64,000 nt of DNA from Myxococcales bacterium (lineage in GTDB: Bacteria; Myxococcota_A; Polyangia; Polyangiales; Polyangiaceae). Location of the stretch: the NCBI GenBank assembly GCA_016712525.1, contig JADJQX010000001.1:1488001-1552000 (forward strand), in the 5' to 3' direction. The notes below the pieces were generated by a model. That model did not search any database. It was not told the origin of the DNA and saw nothing but the letters and a program-made list of their open reading frames with translations. How positions within the stretch are numbered: the first letter of the stretch is position 1; each line of letters begins with the position of its first letter. The position numbers and the translations under genes are program-made. Of the stretch, positions 33,754-41,723 are shown one piece after another.

Positions 33754-35115
33754 ATGCCGACCGACTGGGGCCAAACGTGTGTCTCGCTTCTCCAAGACCT
33801 CATCCGACAGCCCACCGTGAACCGCGGGACGGCCCAGAGCGACGACGGTCACGAGCACCTCTGCGCGCGACTCTTGGCCGATTTCGCCCGCGATCGAAGG
33901 CTCGAGCCCAAGATCTTCGCCAAGGTGAAGAACCGCGAGAACATGGTGGTGCGCGCCAAGGGCAACGGAAAAAAGCCACCGCTCCTCCTCAACGCTCACA
34001 TCGACGTGGTCGAGGCCGACGAGTCGCGTTGGCAGCGCCCTCCCTTCTCGGGCGACATCCACGACGGCTACGTGTGGGGCCGGGGCGCCATCGACATGAA
34101 GCACATGGCCGCGATGAGCGCGTGTGTCGTCGCGAGGCTCGTCGACGAGGGCGTCGAGCTCGATCGCGACGTGATCTTCGCCGCGGTGGCCGACGAAGAG
34201 GCCGGCTGCGCCCTCGGCAGCACCTACCTGGTCGACGAGCACGCCGACGAGGTGCGTGCAGAGTACATGATCGGAGAGGTCGGCGCCTTCTCCCTGAATT
34301 TGCTGGGCAAGGTGTTCTATCCGATCCAAGTCGCCGAGAAGGGCGTCGTGTGGACGCGCGCCACGTACCGAGGGTCTCCGGGCCACGGCTCCATGCCCGA
34401 TCCGGACGGGGCCGTGATCCGCCTCGCCGAGGCGATCGCGAAGCTCGGCAAAAAGCGCTTGCCCATGCACCCGCACCCCGTCGTCGAGCGGTTCGTCGAA
34501 GGCCTCGCGAAGGCGCTGCCGTTCCCGCAAAAACAGGCCCTAGGTCGCCTCACGACGCCCCAGATCGCGGGCCTCATCCTCGACTACCTCGTCAAAGACC
34601 CGGATCAACGCCGGAGCTTCGGCGCCATGCTCGCCAACACGGCCTCGCCCACCGTGGTGCGCGCCGGCAACAAGGTGAACGTCATCCCGGGGCGCGCGTC
34701 GGTCGAGATCGACGGACGCACGATCCCCGGCCAATCGGAGCTCGCGTTCCTCGCCGAGCTGCGTGAGGTGCTCGGCCCCGACGCCGAAATCGAGGTCATG
34801 CACTCGCTCCCGGCGGTCGAGACCGACGCGACCACGCCGCTCTACGGGCACCTCGAGGCCATGCTGCGCAAGCACGATCCGCTCGGTGAGCCCTTGCCCT
34901 ACATGGTGGTCGGCTTCACCGACGCGAAGGCCTACTCGCGCCTCGGGACGCACTGCTACGGCTTCACGCCGCTCAAGTTCGACCCGACGCTCGGCGTGAG
35001 CTTCCAGAAAATGTACCACGGCCATGACGAGCGCGTGCCGGTCGCGGGGCTCACGTGGGGCTTCGACGTCCTCTACGATACGGTCCGCAGCTTTTGCGAG
35101 CGCCGCCCCGGATGA
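33754..35115 (+). CDS. M20-family zinc metallopeptidase / deacylase
   Basis: 453 residues. Metal ligands of M20 enzymes are present: LLLNAHIDVVEADE (His), GRGAIDMKHM (bridging Asp), AVADEEAG (catalytic Glu pair), TDAKAYSRLGTHCYGFTP and a C-terminal His in MYHGHDERV. The dimerisation domain begins near GSPGHGSMPDPDG. Typical for aminoacylase, ArgE/DapE or carboxypeptidase-like activity; the substrate is not determined. ATG 33754. Separate from mglB by 149 bases. Confidence 0.92.
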   Translation: MPTDWGQTCVSLLQDLIRQPTVNRGTAQSDDGHEHLCARLLADFARDRRLEPKIFAKVKNRENMVVRAKGNGKKPPLLLNAHIDVVEADESRWQRPPFSGDIHDGYVWGRGAIDMKHMAAMSACVVARLVDEGVELDRDVIFAAVADEEAGCALGSTYLVDEHADEVRAEYMIGEVGAFSLNLLGKVFYPIQVAEKGVVWTRATYRGSPGHGSMPDPDGAVIRLAEAIAKLGKKRLPMHPHPVVERFVEGLAKALPFPQKQALGRLTTPQIAGLILDYLVKDPDQRRSFGAMLANTASPTVVRAGNKVNVIPGRASVEIDGRTIPGQSELAFLAELREVLGPDAEIEVMHSLPAVETDATTPLYGHLEAMLRKHDPLGEPLPYMVVGFTDAKAYSRLGTHCYGFTPLKFDPTLGVSFQKMYHGHDERVPVAGLTWGFDVLYDTVRSFCERRPG

Positions 35116-35264
35116 GCGGGTTTTTCTTAGCCCCCGACGGCCCTTGCCGCCCGTAAAGCGTTCCGATAGAACCGTAGGTCTCGTGAAGATGCGGGTGGGA
35201 TCGGGCGACGGAGCCCGGAGCACACGTTGGCTGCGGCGCGGGGCATAGCTCGCGGAGGACTCGG

Positions 35265-35747
35265 ATGATCAATCCCCAGATGGTGATGTACGAGGAGGAG
35301 TTCAATCAGATCCAGGCGGTCGTCGACCGTTTGGTTCGAGACGCGAACGCCAAGGTCGTCTTCATCGTCGACAAGAACGGGCAGCTCATCGCGGCGAGCG
35401 GCGACATCGACAACGTCGACACGACCAGCCTCGCTTCGCTCACGGCCGGCAACATCGCCGCCACGGGCGGCATGGCCAAGCTCCTCAAAGAGAACGAGTT
35501 CGCGACTCAGTTCCACGAGGGCGAGAAGGCCAACATCCACATCCAGCTCGTCGGCAACCGGGTCATCCTGGTCGTCATCTTCGACTCGAGGTCCAGCCTC
35601 GGGCTCGTCCGCCTCCGCGTGAAGAAGGCCAGCGAGGAGCTCAACCACATCTTCGAGTCGCTCTTGAAGAAGGTGGCCGAGCCCGGCGCCGACTCGCCCT
35701 TCGCCGAGATCACGGACGAAGACATCGACAACCTCTTCAACGACTGA
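35265..35747 (+). CDS. mglB: MglB, GTPase-activating protein of MglA
   Basis: 160 residues, close to the 159 of Myxococcus xanthus. Roadblock/LC7 fold: EEEFNQIQAVVDRLVRDANA, VVFIVDKNGQLIAASGD, LTAGNIAATGGMAKLL. MglB dimers act as GAP for MglA and mark the lagging pole in gliding and type IV pilus reversal. GCGGAGGA precedes ATG 35265. It is followed 17 bases later by mglA, the conserved mglBA order. Confidence 0.97.
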   Translation: MINPQMVMYEEEFNQIQAVVDRLVRDANAKVVFIVDKNGQLIAASGDIDNVDTTSLASLTAGNIAATGGMAKLLKENEFATQFHEGEKANIHIQLVGNRVILVVIFDSRSSLGLVRLRVKKASEELNHIFESLLKKVAEPGADSPFAEITDEDIDNLFND

Positions 35748-35764
35748 GCGCGCGAGGCAAGGCG

Positions 35765-36355
35765 ATGAGCTTCATCAACTACATGGCGCGCGAGATCAAC
35801 TGCAAGTTGGTCTACTACGGCCCCGGTCTCTGCGGAAAGACCACGAACCTCCAGTACATCTACGAGCGCACGAACCCCGAGGCGAAGGGCAAGATGATCA
35901 GCCTCGCCACGGAGACGGAGCGCACGCTCTTCTTCGACTTCCTCCCGCTGTCGCTTGGCGAGATCCGCGGCTTCAAGACGCGCTTCCACCTCTACACGGT
36001 TCCGGGGCAGGTCTTCTACGACGCCTCCCGCAAGCTCATCTTGAAGGGCGTCGACGGCGTCATCTTCGTGGCCGACTCGCAGATCGAGCGCACCGAGGCG
36101 AACCTCGAGTCCGTCGAGAACCTGCGCACCAACCTCGCGGAGCAGGGCTACTCGCTCGACAAGCTCCCGTACGTCGTCCAGTACAACAAGCGCGACCTCC
36201 CCAACGTCGCGTCGGTCGAGGAGCTCCGCCAGCTCATCAACCCGACGAACGTGCCCGACTACGAAGCCGTCGCACGCACCGGCGTCGGCGTGTTCGACAC
36301 GCTGAAGGCCGTCGCGAAGCTCGTCTTGACCGAGCTCCGCAAGGGCGGGACCTGA
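35765..36355 (+). CDS. mglA: MglA, small Ras-like GTPase for cell polarity and gliding
   Basis: 196 residues. P-loop GPGLCGKTTN, switch region with the MglA-type TVPGQVFYDASRKLIL (Thr in place of the usual Asp of G3), and guanine-specificity QYNKRDLP. MglA-GTP at the leading pole directs gliding motors and pili in myxobacteria. The gene follows mglB in an operon; two tiny genes follow (36366 and 36557). Confidence 0.98.
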   Translation: MSFINYMAREINCKLVYYGPGLCGKTTNLQYIYERTNPEAKGKMISLATETERTLFFDFLPLSLGEIRGFKTRFHLYTVPGQVFYDASRKLILKGVDGVIFVADSQIERTEANLESVENLRTNLAEQGYSLDKLPYVVQYNKRDLPNVASVEELRQLINPTNVPDYEAVARTGVGVFDTLKAVAKLVLTELRKGGT

Positions 36356-36365
36356 AACGGCCGTC

Positions 36366-36488
36366 GTGGGTGGAGTAGGCGTCGCAGAGCTCGTCGTTCT
36401 CGGCGTGATCGTCCTCGTACCGGCCGCCGTCGCGGGGGTCCTCGGCTACCTCTTCTTCTACAAGGCCAAGTCCGGTAAGGCGCCCTGA
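36366..36488 (+). CDS. 40-residue single-pass membrane protein downstream of mglA
   Basis: GTG 36366 opens a 40-codon frame, MGGVGVAELVVLGVIVLVPA followed by AVAGVLGYLFFYKAKSGKAP, with one strong transmembrane helix and a basic C-terminal tail. It begins 10 bases after the mglA stop, which favours co-transcription. No clear ribosome-binding site. Small size leaves real doubt, though the hydrophobic composition is unlike nearby non-coding frames. Confidence 0.5.
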   Translation: MGGVGVAELVVLGVIVLVPAAVAGVLGYLFFYKAKSGKAP

Positions 36489-36556
36489 ACATGTGCGAAG
36501 CTTGCGCACTTCGGCGCCTTCGGGTATTGCCCTAGGCCCTTTTCGGAGCACCCATC

Positions 36557-36676
36557 ATGTACCTCGTCCTCTCCAAGAAATCGCGCAAGACGAACCGCAC
36601 GAAGAGCAAGCGCTACCGCGCGAAGCTCAAGGCCAAGGACCGCGGTCGCCGCGCCCGCATCTACCAGGGCGAGTGA
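36557..36676 (+). CDS. 39-residue very basic protein
   Basis: ATG 36557 with GGAGCA upstream gives a protein starting MYLVLSKKSRKTNRTKSKRY and ending GRRARIYQGE, with about 18 Lys/Arg in 39 residues. It resembles short, nucleic-acid-binding or ribosome-associated peptides. A hairpin terminator follows at 36709-36734, supporting it as the last gene of the mgl transcript. Confidence 0.55.
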   Translation: MYLVLSKKSRKTNRTKSKRYRAKLKAKDRGRRARIYQGE

Positions 36677-36708
36677 GCCGCGCGCTCCCTGCGAGCCCGT
36701 CCTCGTAG

Positions 36709-36734
36709 CGAGGCATCCGTCCCCGGGTGCCTCG
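36709..36734 (+). terminator. hairpin terminator after small basic gene
   Basis: CGAGGCA (36709-36715) pairs with TGCCTCG (36728-36734), helped by adjacent CC/GG, and is followed by TTTCCTTTTG. Confidence 0.65.
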
Positions 36735-36797
36735 TTTCCTTTTGTGTCGGTCTTGCCCGCGTCGGCATGTGACGTTTCGCGGGGTTGCACCCGTTTC

Positions 36798-37040
36798 GAG
36801 GCCCCGTCGAGGCCCCGTCGAGGCCCCGTCGAGGCCCCGAGAGACGACCCACGTTGGCGCCAAGGGCTCGAAATGACTCACTATGAGGGCTAGCGGCCCC
36901 ATGGGTTCACCTGGGGCGCGAGCGTCCTTGTGGCCGGCCTCGCGGGTGCACGACGGACCTGTCTCCAGGGCCCCCGGAAAACCGCCCACGGGCCCCGGAA
37001 AACCGACCGACGTTGACGCCAAGGGCGCGACATTCCTCGG
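36798..37040. repeat. repeat-rich intergenic region
   Basis: The 449-base gap 36677-37125 contains three repeat types: an 11-bp tandem unit CGAGGCCCCGT four times (36798-36839); a pair built on ACGTTGgCGCCAAGGGCtCGA (about 36850) and ACGTTGaCGCCAAGGGCgCGA (about 37011); and CCCCGGAAAACCG twice (about 36971 and 36992). No gene is supported in this stretch. Confidence 0.6.
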
Positions 37041-37072
37041 TTTGAGGCCTCCGCCCCCCACCCCAAAAGCGA

Positions 37073-37103
37073 AACGGCGCGACCCCCAAGGAGCCGCGCC
37101 GTT
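37073..37103 (-). terminator. hairpin terminator of the PilZ-AMIN gene
   Basis: AACGGCGCG (37073-37081) pairs exactly with CGCGCCGTT (37095-37103); read on the minus strand it is followed by TCGCTTTTGGGG, just past the gene end at 37126. Confidence 0.65.
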
Positions 37104-37125
37104 CACCACTCTCAGCCGCTCGGGC

Positions 37126-38823
37126 TCAGTGCTTGCCGTGACCCTTCGAGGGGCTCCCCTTGCCCTTCGGGTGGTCGGCCTTGCCGTCGGCCTTGTGCTG
37201 GCCCTTCTTCTTGGTCTCGGCCGTCGCCTTCTCCTTCGCCAGCACCATCTCCAGCGTGTCGCCCTTGGCGCGCACGAGGTAGTTGGGCACGCCGTCCTTG
37301 AAGCTCACCGTGAGCTCGGCGCCGTTGCCGTCGTTCGCCACGCGGATGCCCGAGATGCGCGAGTCCTTCGCGGCGAGCGGCGAGGCGGCCTCGAGCGAGC
37401 GCCGGTTCGGGAGCACCACGGTGAACCCGGTCGGCTGCGGCGCACCCTGGAGGCGCTCGATCGGGCCGTCCATCTTGAGCTTCAACACGGTCCCGTGTCC
37501 GACCGGGCCATTCGAGAACGGCTTCGGCTTGCCCTTCTTGCCGGCAGGAGCGTCGGGCTCGGACCCGTCGTCCGCGCCCATCGAACCGGGCGGCATCGCC
37601 GCGACCGCCTGCGGAGAGGCGGCACCGGGCACCATCGCGCCGGGCATCGCACCCGGCATCGCGCCCGGAGCTGCGGCCATCGCACCCGGGGCCACCGCCG
37701 AAGCTTGCGGCGCCACGGGAGCCTGAGGCGCCACGGCCGCGGCCGGCTCTTGGGGCGGAGCGCTCGCGAGCGGAGCGGGCTCGTGCGGCTTGCGCATCGC
37801 CATGAGCCCGAGGATGAGCGCGATGCCCGCGGCTCCACCGATGGCGAGCTTGCGTTTGTCGAGCTTCTTCGCCGGCGGCGCCTCGGGGGCCTCGTCGGGA
37901 GCCTCCGAACGAACCACCTTGCGGCCCTGCGCCTGGAGGCGTCCACCTGGCGCCGGGGCCGTCGTCCGACGAACGGGGGCTTCGTCGCTGTCGCCGCCCT
38001 TCGAGGCGCTCTCTTTGCGCTTCTGCGCGAGCATCGCCGCGGCGGTCTTGGCGCGGGCGAAGAGCCCACCGATCGCCGGCCCGATCTTCATGATGTTCTT
38101 GCCCATTTCGGCGCCGATGCCCTTGGCGCGTTCGCCGAAATCGTGCTTCGGATCCTCGCCGTCCTCGCGCGCCTCCGGGGGCTCTTCGCTGGTCGCGTCG
38201 GCCGCGGCGCGTGCGCTCTCGTCCTCGTACTTCATGGTCACGACGAGCTGCGGAATGGCCGCCTCGTTCGTCTCGACCTGCACGCTGTGGATGCGGGCCG
38301 GGCGCTTCTCGCCGGTCTCCGCGTCCTCGAGCTCGAGCTCCTTGCCCTTCTGGAGGTAACCGAGCTCGCTGAACGTGGTCACCTTCGCGACCGAAGCGTC
38401 CTTCACGCGCGCCTTCATCGGAACGCCGAGGCCCTCGATGTGCAGGCGAACGCGCCCCACGGGGATCTTCGGGGCCGCCGCGCCGGGCTCCTCGGACACC
38501 TCGAACAGCTGCTTCAGCGCCGAGGCCGAGGCCGCGTCGAGCTTGCCGAACGAGAGGCCGAACTCTCCGCCTTCGGACCCGTCCTTGCACCAGGTGACCT
38601 CGCCCGACGCGAGCACCGACGCACCCTCTTCGGTCTCGAACTGGCACGTGAGCGGCTGCCCGACCGCGGGGAGGTATCCCGCACGGAGCGCCATGCCCGC
38701 GACCGAGACGTTCATCGCTTGCGCCTCGAACGAAGGGCCCTGCGCACCGCCGACCTCGACCATGCCGTCGAACGGGACGCGCGGAGCGTCGGGGGCGCGC
38801 CTATCGGTGTCTTTGCTGCTCAT
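37126..38823 (-). CDS. PilZ-domain protein with C-terminal AMIN-like domain
   Basis: 565 residues. The start at 38823 (MSSKDTDRR) follows GGAGGATT. Residues about 15-115 resemble PilZ (MNVSVAGMALRAGYLPAVGQ, SGEVTWCKDGSEGGEFGLSF), but the N-terminal RxxxR c-di-GMP motif is not clear, so ligand binding is uncertain. A middle region is Ala/Glu-rich, with a transmembrane helix (LAIGGAAGIALILGLMAM, about 325-342) and an Ala/Pro/Met repeat segment (PGAMPGAMPGAM). The C-terminus (about 435-540; LKLKMDGPIERL, GFTVVLPNRRSLEAAS, NYLVRAKGDTLEMVL) resembles an AMIN domain, as in PilQ and amidases, which binds cell wall or secretin. Ends in a Lys-rich tail. Confidence 0.8.
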   Translation of the reverse strand: MSSKDTDRRAPDAPRVPFDGMVEVGGAQGPSFEAQAMNVSVAGMALRAGYLPAVGQPLTCQFETEEGASVLASGEVTWCKDGSEGGEFGLSFGKLDAASASALKQLFEVSEEPGAAAPKIPVGRVRLHIEGLGVPMKARVKDASVAKVTTFSELGYLQKGKELELEDAETGEKRPARIHSVQVETNEAAIPQLVVTMKYEDESARAAADATSEEPPEAREDGEDPKHDFGERAKGIGAEMGKNIMKIGPAIGGLFARAKTAAAMLAQKRKESASKGGDSDEAPVRRTTAPAPGGRLQAQGRKVVRSEAPDEAPEAPPAKKLDKRKLAIGGAAGIALILGLMAMRKPHEPAPLASAPPQEPAAAVAPQAPVAPQASAVAPGAMAAAPGAMPGAMPGAMVPGAASPQAVAAMPPGSMGADDGSEPDAPAGKKGKPKPFSNGPVGHGTVLKLKMDGPIERLQGAPQPTGFTVVLPNRRSLEAASPLAAKDSRISGIRVANDGNGAELTVSFKDGVPNYLVRAKGDTLEMVLAKEKATAETKKKGQHKADGKADHPKGKGSPSKGHGKH

Positions 38824-39051
38824 CGAATCCTCCGGCAAACGTGCGGCAGGTGTCCCGGGAGGTGCCACGGGAACGTCACCGCGTCCGCTTTCCGGATAAA
38901 GGGAAGCCGTGAATCGGGCCAAATTTGTGCGCGCCGATTTTTCCCCGTCGCGCGCGGATCGCAGCCAAAATCGCGTCGTTTCGCGCGTGCAAAGCGCACG
39001 CATCGAAGCCGCTCGCGAGGCGCTCAGCTCACCCCGTCTCGCTCCGGCGCG

Positions 39052-39471
39052 CTACTCGCACGCGCAAGGCCCCACCTTCGTACGGCTCTCGGCGAGGGTC
39101 TTCTTCGCGTCCACGCACCGCGCGTCCTCGGGGCCCGTGAGGTCGCAGAGCGCCTCGACCGATCGCCTCATCGAGCCGAGCGCGCGGCACGGGCTCGAGC
39201 ACGGCGTGCCGTAGGAGGGCGCGTCGGAGGTCGGTGACGCGCTCTGTGGCCGAGGCTCGGCGGGAGCCCCTGCGGGCGTCGCGGGCGCTTCCGGCGCGGG
39301 GCGCGGGGCCGTCGCCGCGTCAATTTCCGAACGTGCGCGTTCGATACGGCGGGTGGCCTCTTCGACGGTTCTCGGCGCGTTTTCTGCCGGCATGGACGGT
39401 GCAGAAGCGGGTGGCGCGGCGGCACACCCCACGGCGAGAAACCCCCATGCGACGACGAGTGACCTCTTCAC
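39052..39471 (-). CDS. small predicted lipoprotein
   Basis: 139 residues starting at GTG 39471, with KRSLVVAWGFLAVGC giving lipobox Cys16. It has a helical segment (TVEEATRRIERARSEIDAAT), a Pro/Ala/Ser linker and a C-terminal Cys-containing domain (YGTPCSSPCRALGSM, CACE). Function unknown. The 228 bases between this gene's region and the PilZ start hold no recognised element. Confidence 0.65.
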   Translation of the reverse strand: MKRSLVVAWGFLAVGCAAAPPASAPSMPAENAPRTVEEATRRIERARSEIDAATAPRPAPEAPATPAGAPAEPRPQSASPTSDAPSYGTPCSSPCRALGSMRRSVEALCDLTGPEDARCVDAKKTLAESRTKVGPCACE

Positions 39472-39645
39472 GCCCGGATCTTCGGCTACATCGCGCGCCG
39501 CCGCAACCCTGGACCCATGTGGGGAACGCTCGCCCTTCTTCGCAGAAATCGGCCCACGCCTTCCGACGCGCAGCTTCCTTTCGGCGCGCGGCGCCGGTGT
39601 ACTGGATCGTACGGGCCCAAACGAAACGCGCGAGGTGACGACTCC

Positions 39646-40170
39646 ATGAAGCCGCTTTCGATCGCCGCACTCTTCGCCGTGTTGCTCGCTTCTCTCGTCG
39701 GTTGTGCCTCGGCCAACGAGCCGCAAGCCGACACGTCCGAAGGCGAGCTCCGCCCCGCGCCGAGCGCGCTCTCGATGTGCCCGCGCACCTTCACCGACGC
39801 GAACGGCGCTACGTGCGAAGCGGGCCTCTCGTGCCTCTACTCGCTCGAATGCGGCGCCACGAACCAGCAGACCCGTTGCGAGTGCGAGAACGGCAAGCTC
39901 GCGTGCGTCGATCGTGTCGGACCCATTCCGGTCGGCGAAAAGCAGCTCTGCGCGCCCGGCTCCACGGCCGACAAAACCGAGTGCCCCGTGAGCCAGGCGG
40001 CCGCGCTCGGCACCTCGTGCACCACCGCGGGCCGCGTCTGCGCCTACCGCGGAAAGGCCTGCCACACCGTGCCCGGGCAAGTGCTGCTCGACTGGTGCCG
40101 GTGCAGCCCCGATGGCGAAGGTGGGTTCAAGTACAACTGCGGTCAGGCGCTCTGCCCCCCGCCTCCCTGA
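39646..40170 (+). CDS. Cys-rich predicted lipoprotein
   Basis: 174 residues. MKPLSIAALFAVLLASLVGC has lipobox Cys20. The mature part has about 16 cysteines in the pattern CLYSLECGATNQQTRCECENG, CRCSPDGEGGFKYNCG, similar to other disulfide-rich myxobacterial surface proteins. Start ATG 39646 with GAGGTGA upstream. Its end overlaps the convergent CarD-like gene by 28 bases. Confidence 0.75.
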   Translation: MKPLSIAALFAVLLASLVGCASANEPQADTSEGELRPAPSALSMCPRTFTDANGATCEAGLSCLYSLECGATNQQTRCECENGKLACVDRVGPIPVGEKQLCAPGSTADKTECPVSQAAALGTSCTTAGRVCAYRGKACHTVPGQVLLDWCRCSPDGEGGFKYNCGQALCPPPP

Positions 40171-40664
40171 GGCTCGAACGCCGCGTCGACGCGCGCTTCG
40201 GCTTCTGCCTCGTCCACTCCGAGCGCGCTCGCGATCTCGCGCACGAGCATGCCCTTGGTCGCGTCGAGCACGCGGCGTTCGCCGTACGCGAGCGGCTTCT
40301 GCCTCTTCCGCCACTCGAGCTCGCGCACGATCTCTCCCGTGTCGGCGAGCCTCCCTGTCTTTTGGCGCTCGGCGAACGCGCGGGCCCGTCGGTTCCACGT
40401 CTGCGTATCGAACGACGTAGGGCGCACGGCGAGGGCCGAGAGCAACGCGTCGATCTCGGCGGGGCTCGCGAGCCTTCGCAACCCGATGGCCTCGGCGTTC
40501 GTGGTGGGCACGAGCACCTTGCGGTCCGCGCCGACCACGGCGAGCACGTAGAACCGCTGGCGGCTCCCGCCGATCTCGCGCGCCTCGGTGGTCAGCAGCT
40601 CGACCACCCCCAAGACCGGGTAGAACGCGCGCTCGCCGACCCGCAGCTCCCCCTCGTCGATCAC
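40143..40664 (-). CDS. CarD/CdnL-family transcription regulator
   Basis: 173 residues. The N-terminal RNA-polymerase-interacting Tudor-like domain reads LRVGERAFYPVLGVVELL, then RFYVLAVVGADRKVLVPTTN. The C-terminal helical DNA-binding part includes TWNRRARAFAERQKTGRLAD, REIASALG. CarD/CdnL proteins bind the RNAP beta subunit and stabilise open complexes. This copy shows the usual order but substantial divergence from canonical sequences, so it may be a specialised paralogue. Start GTG 40664 has GGGAGGGATCA upstream. Confidence 0.85.
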   Translation of the reverse strand: MIDEGELRVGERAFYPVLGVVELLTTEAREIGGSRQRFYVLAVVGADRKVLVPTTNAEAIGLRRLASPAEIDALLSALAVRPTSFDTQTWNRRARAFAERQKTGRLADTGEIVRELEWRKRQKPLAYGERRVLDATKGMLVREIASALGVDEAEAEARVDAAFEPQGGGGQSA

Positions 40665-40717
40665 TGATCCCTCCCGCCTCACGGAGACTACACGAAGTCC
40701 CGCGGTCGGAGCGATGG

Positions 40718-41635
40718 TCAGCCTGGCTTCGTGACCAGCGCCTCGGCGAGGCCCCAGCGCACGCCCCGGTCCGAGACGCGCACCTGGCTCTTTCCGAGCC
40801 TCCGAAGCACGGCGAGCGCGAGCACACCGCCGGCCACGATCACGTCCGCGCGCTTCTCGTCGAGCCCCGCGACGCGCCTCCGTTCGGCGAGCGGTAGCCG
40901 CGCGAGCCGCGTGACGACGGCCTCGATCTCCCCCACCGACATCGTGGCGCCGTGCACACGCGCCCCGACGTACGGCTCGAGCCCGAGGTGCACGGCACAG
41001 AGCGTGGTCATCGTGCCCGCGATGCCGACACACGATGCCTCGTCGGGGGCCTTGGTGACCCCCTCGAGCAGCTCCTCGGCGAGGCGCTGCGTGGCCTCGA
41101 GCTCGGGGGTCGTCGGAGGGTCCGAGGGAGAAATTCTCTCGGTAAGTCGGACACTTCCGACATCGTAACTGCGGGCCTCCTTCGTCGCGCCGCCCGGAGC
41201 CCCGAGCACGATCTCGGTGCTCCCGCCGCCGATGTCGAACACGACCACCTCGCGGCCTACGTCGGCCATACCCGAGAGGGCCCCGCGAAAGGTGGCGCGA
41301 GCTTCTTCTTCGCCCGAGAGGACCCGCGCCGGCACCCCGAAGAGCCCGCGGCACGCCTCGACGATGGCCTCGCCGCCGCTCGCGTCCCGCATGGCGCTCG
41401 TCCCGACGATGTCGACGGCGGTCGCCCCGCACGCGCGCACCCGCTCCGCGTACCGGGAGAGGCAGGCCGTGGTCTCGGCGATCGCGTCCGTGGCGAGGGC
41501 CCGGGTCTTGTCGACCCCCCGGCCGAGCCGCGTGATCGTCGCGTGCTCCTCGACGGCCACGAGCGCGCCCTCGCGCCGCTCCGCGACCAGCAAGAGCACC
41601 GTGTTGGTCCCGATGTCGATCGTGGCGACGGGCAT
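40718..41635 (-). CDS. exopolyphosphatase / GppA-family phosphatase
   Basis: 305 residues, the short single-module form of the Ppx/GppA family (ASKHA fold). Phosphate loops: ATIDIGTNTVLLLVAE at the N-terminus and VVVFDIGGGSTEIVLG at about 130-145. GTSAMRDASGG and SGEEEARATF are typical family segments. It would hydrolyse polyphosphate or pppGpp; the sequence does not distinguish them. Start ATG 41635. Its transcript probably continues towards the CarD-like gene 53 bases downstream. Confidence 0.93.
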   Translation of the reverse strand: MPVATIDIGTNTVLLLVAERREGALVAVEEHATITRLGRGVDKTRALATDAIAETTACLSRYAERVRACGATAVDIVGTSAMRDASGGEAIVEACRGLFGVPARVLSGEEEARATFRGALSGMADVGREVVVFDIGGGSTEIVLGAPGGATKEARSYDVGSVRLTERISPSDPPTTPELEATQRLAEELLEGVTKAPDEASCVGIAGTMTTLCAVHLGLEPYVGARVHGATMSVGEIEAVVTRLARLPLAERRRVAGLDEKRADVIVAGGVLALAVLRRLGKSQVRVSDRGVRWGLAEALVTKPG

Positions 41636-41671
41636 TTTTCTCGTCCTTTCGTGCACTTCGGGCAAAACGCA

Positions 41672-41704
41672 CACGCCCCGCGAGCCCGAGGCCGGCGGGG
41701 CGTG
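41672..41704 (-). terminator. hairpin terminator of the OmpA-like gene
   Basis: CACGCCCCGC (41672-41681) pairs exactly with GCGGGGCGTG (41695-41704); read on the minus strand it is followed by TGCGTTTTGCCC. It lies between the OmpA-like and Ppx/GppA genes. Confidence 0.75.
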
Positions 41705-41723
41705 CGACCGTGACAGGGAGCCT

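Noticed and set aside
36883..39237. 784-codon plus-strand frame across the PilZ gene
   Set aside because: Composition is Arg/Leu/His-rich shadow; the minus-strand gene has a clear start, domains and terminator.
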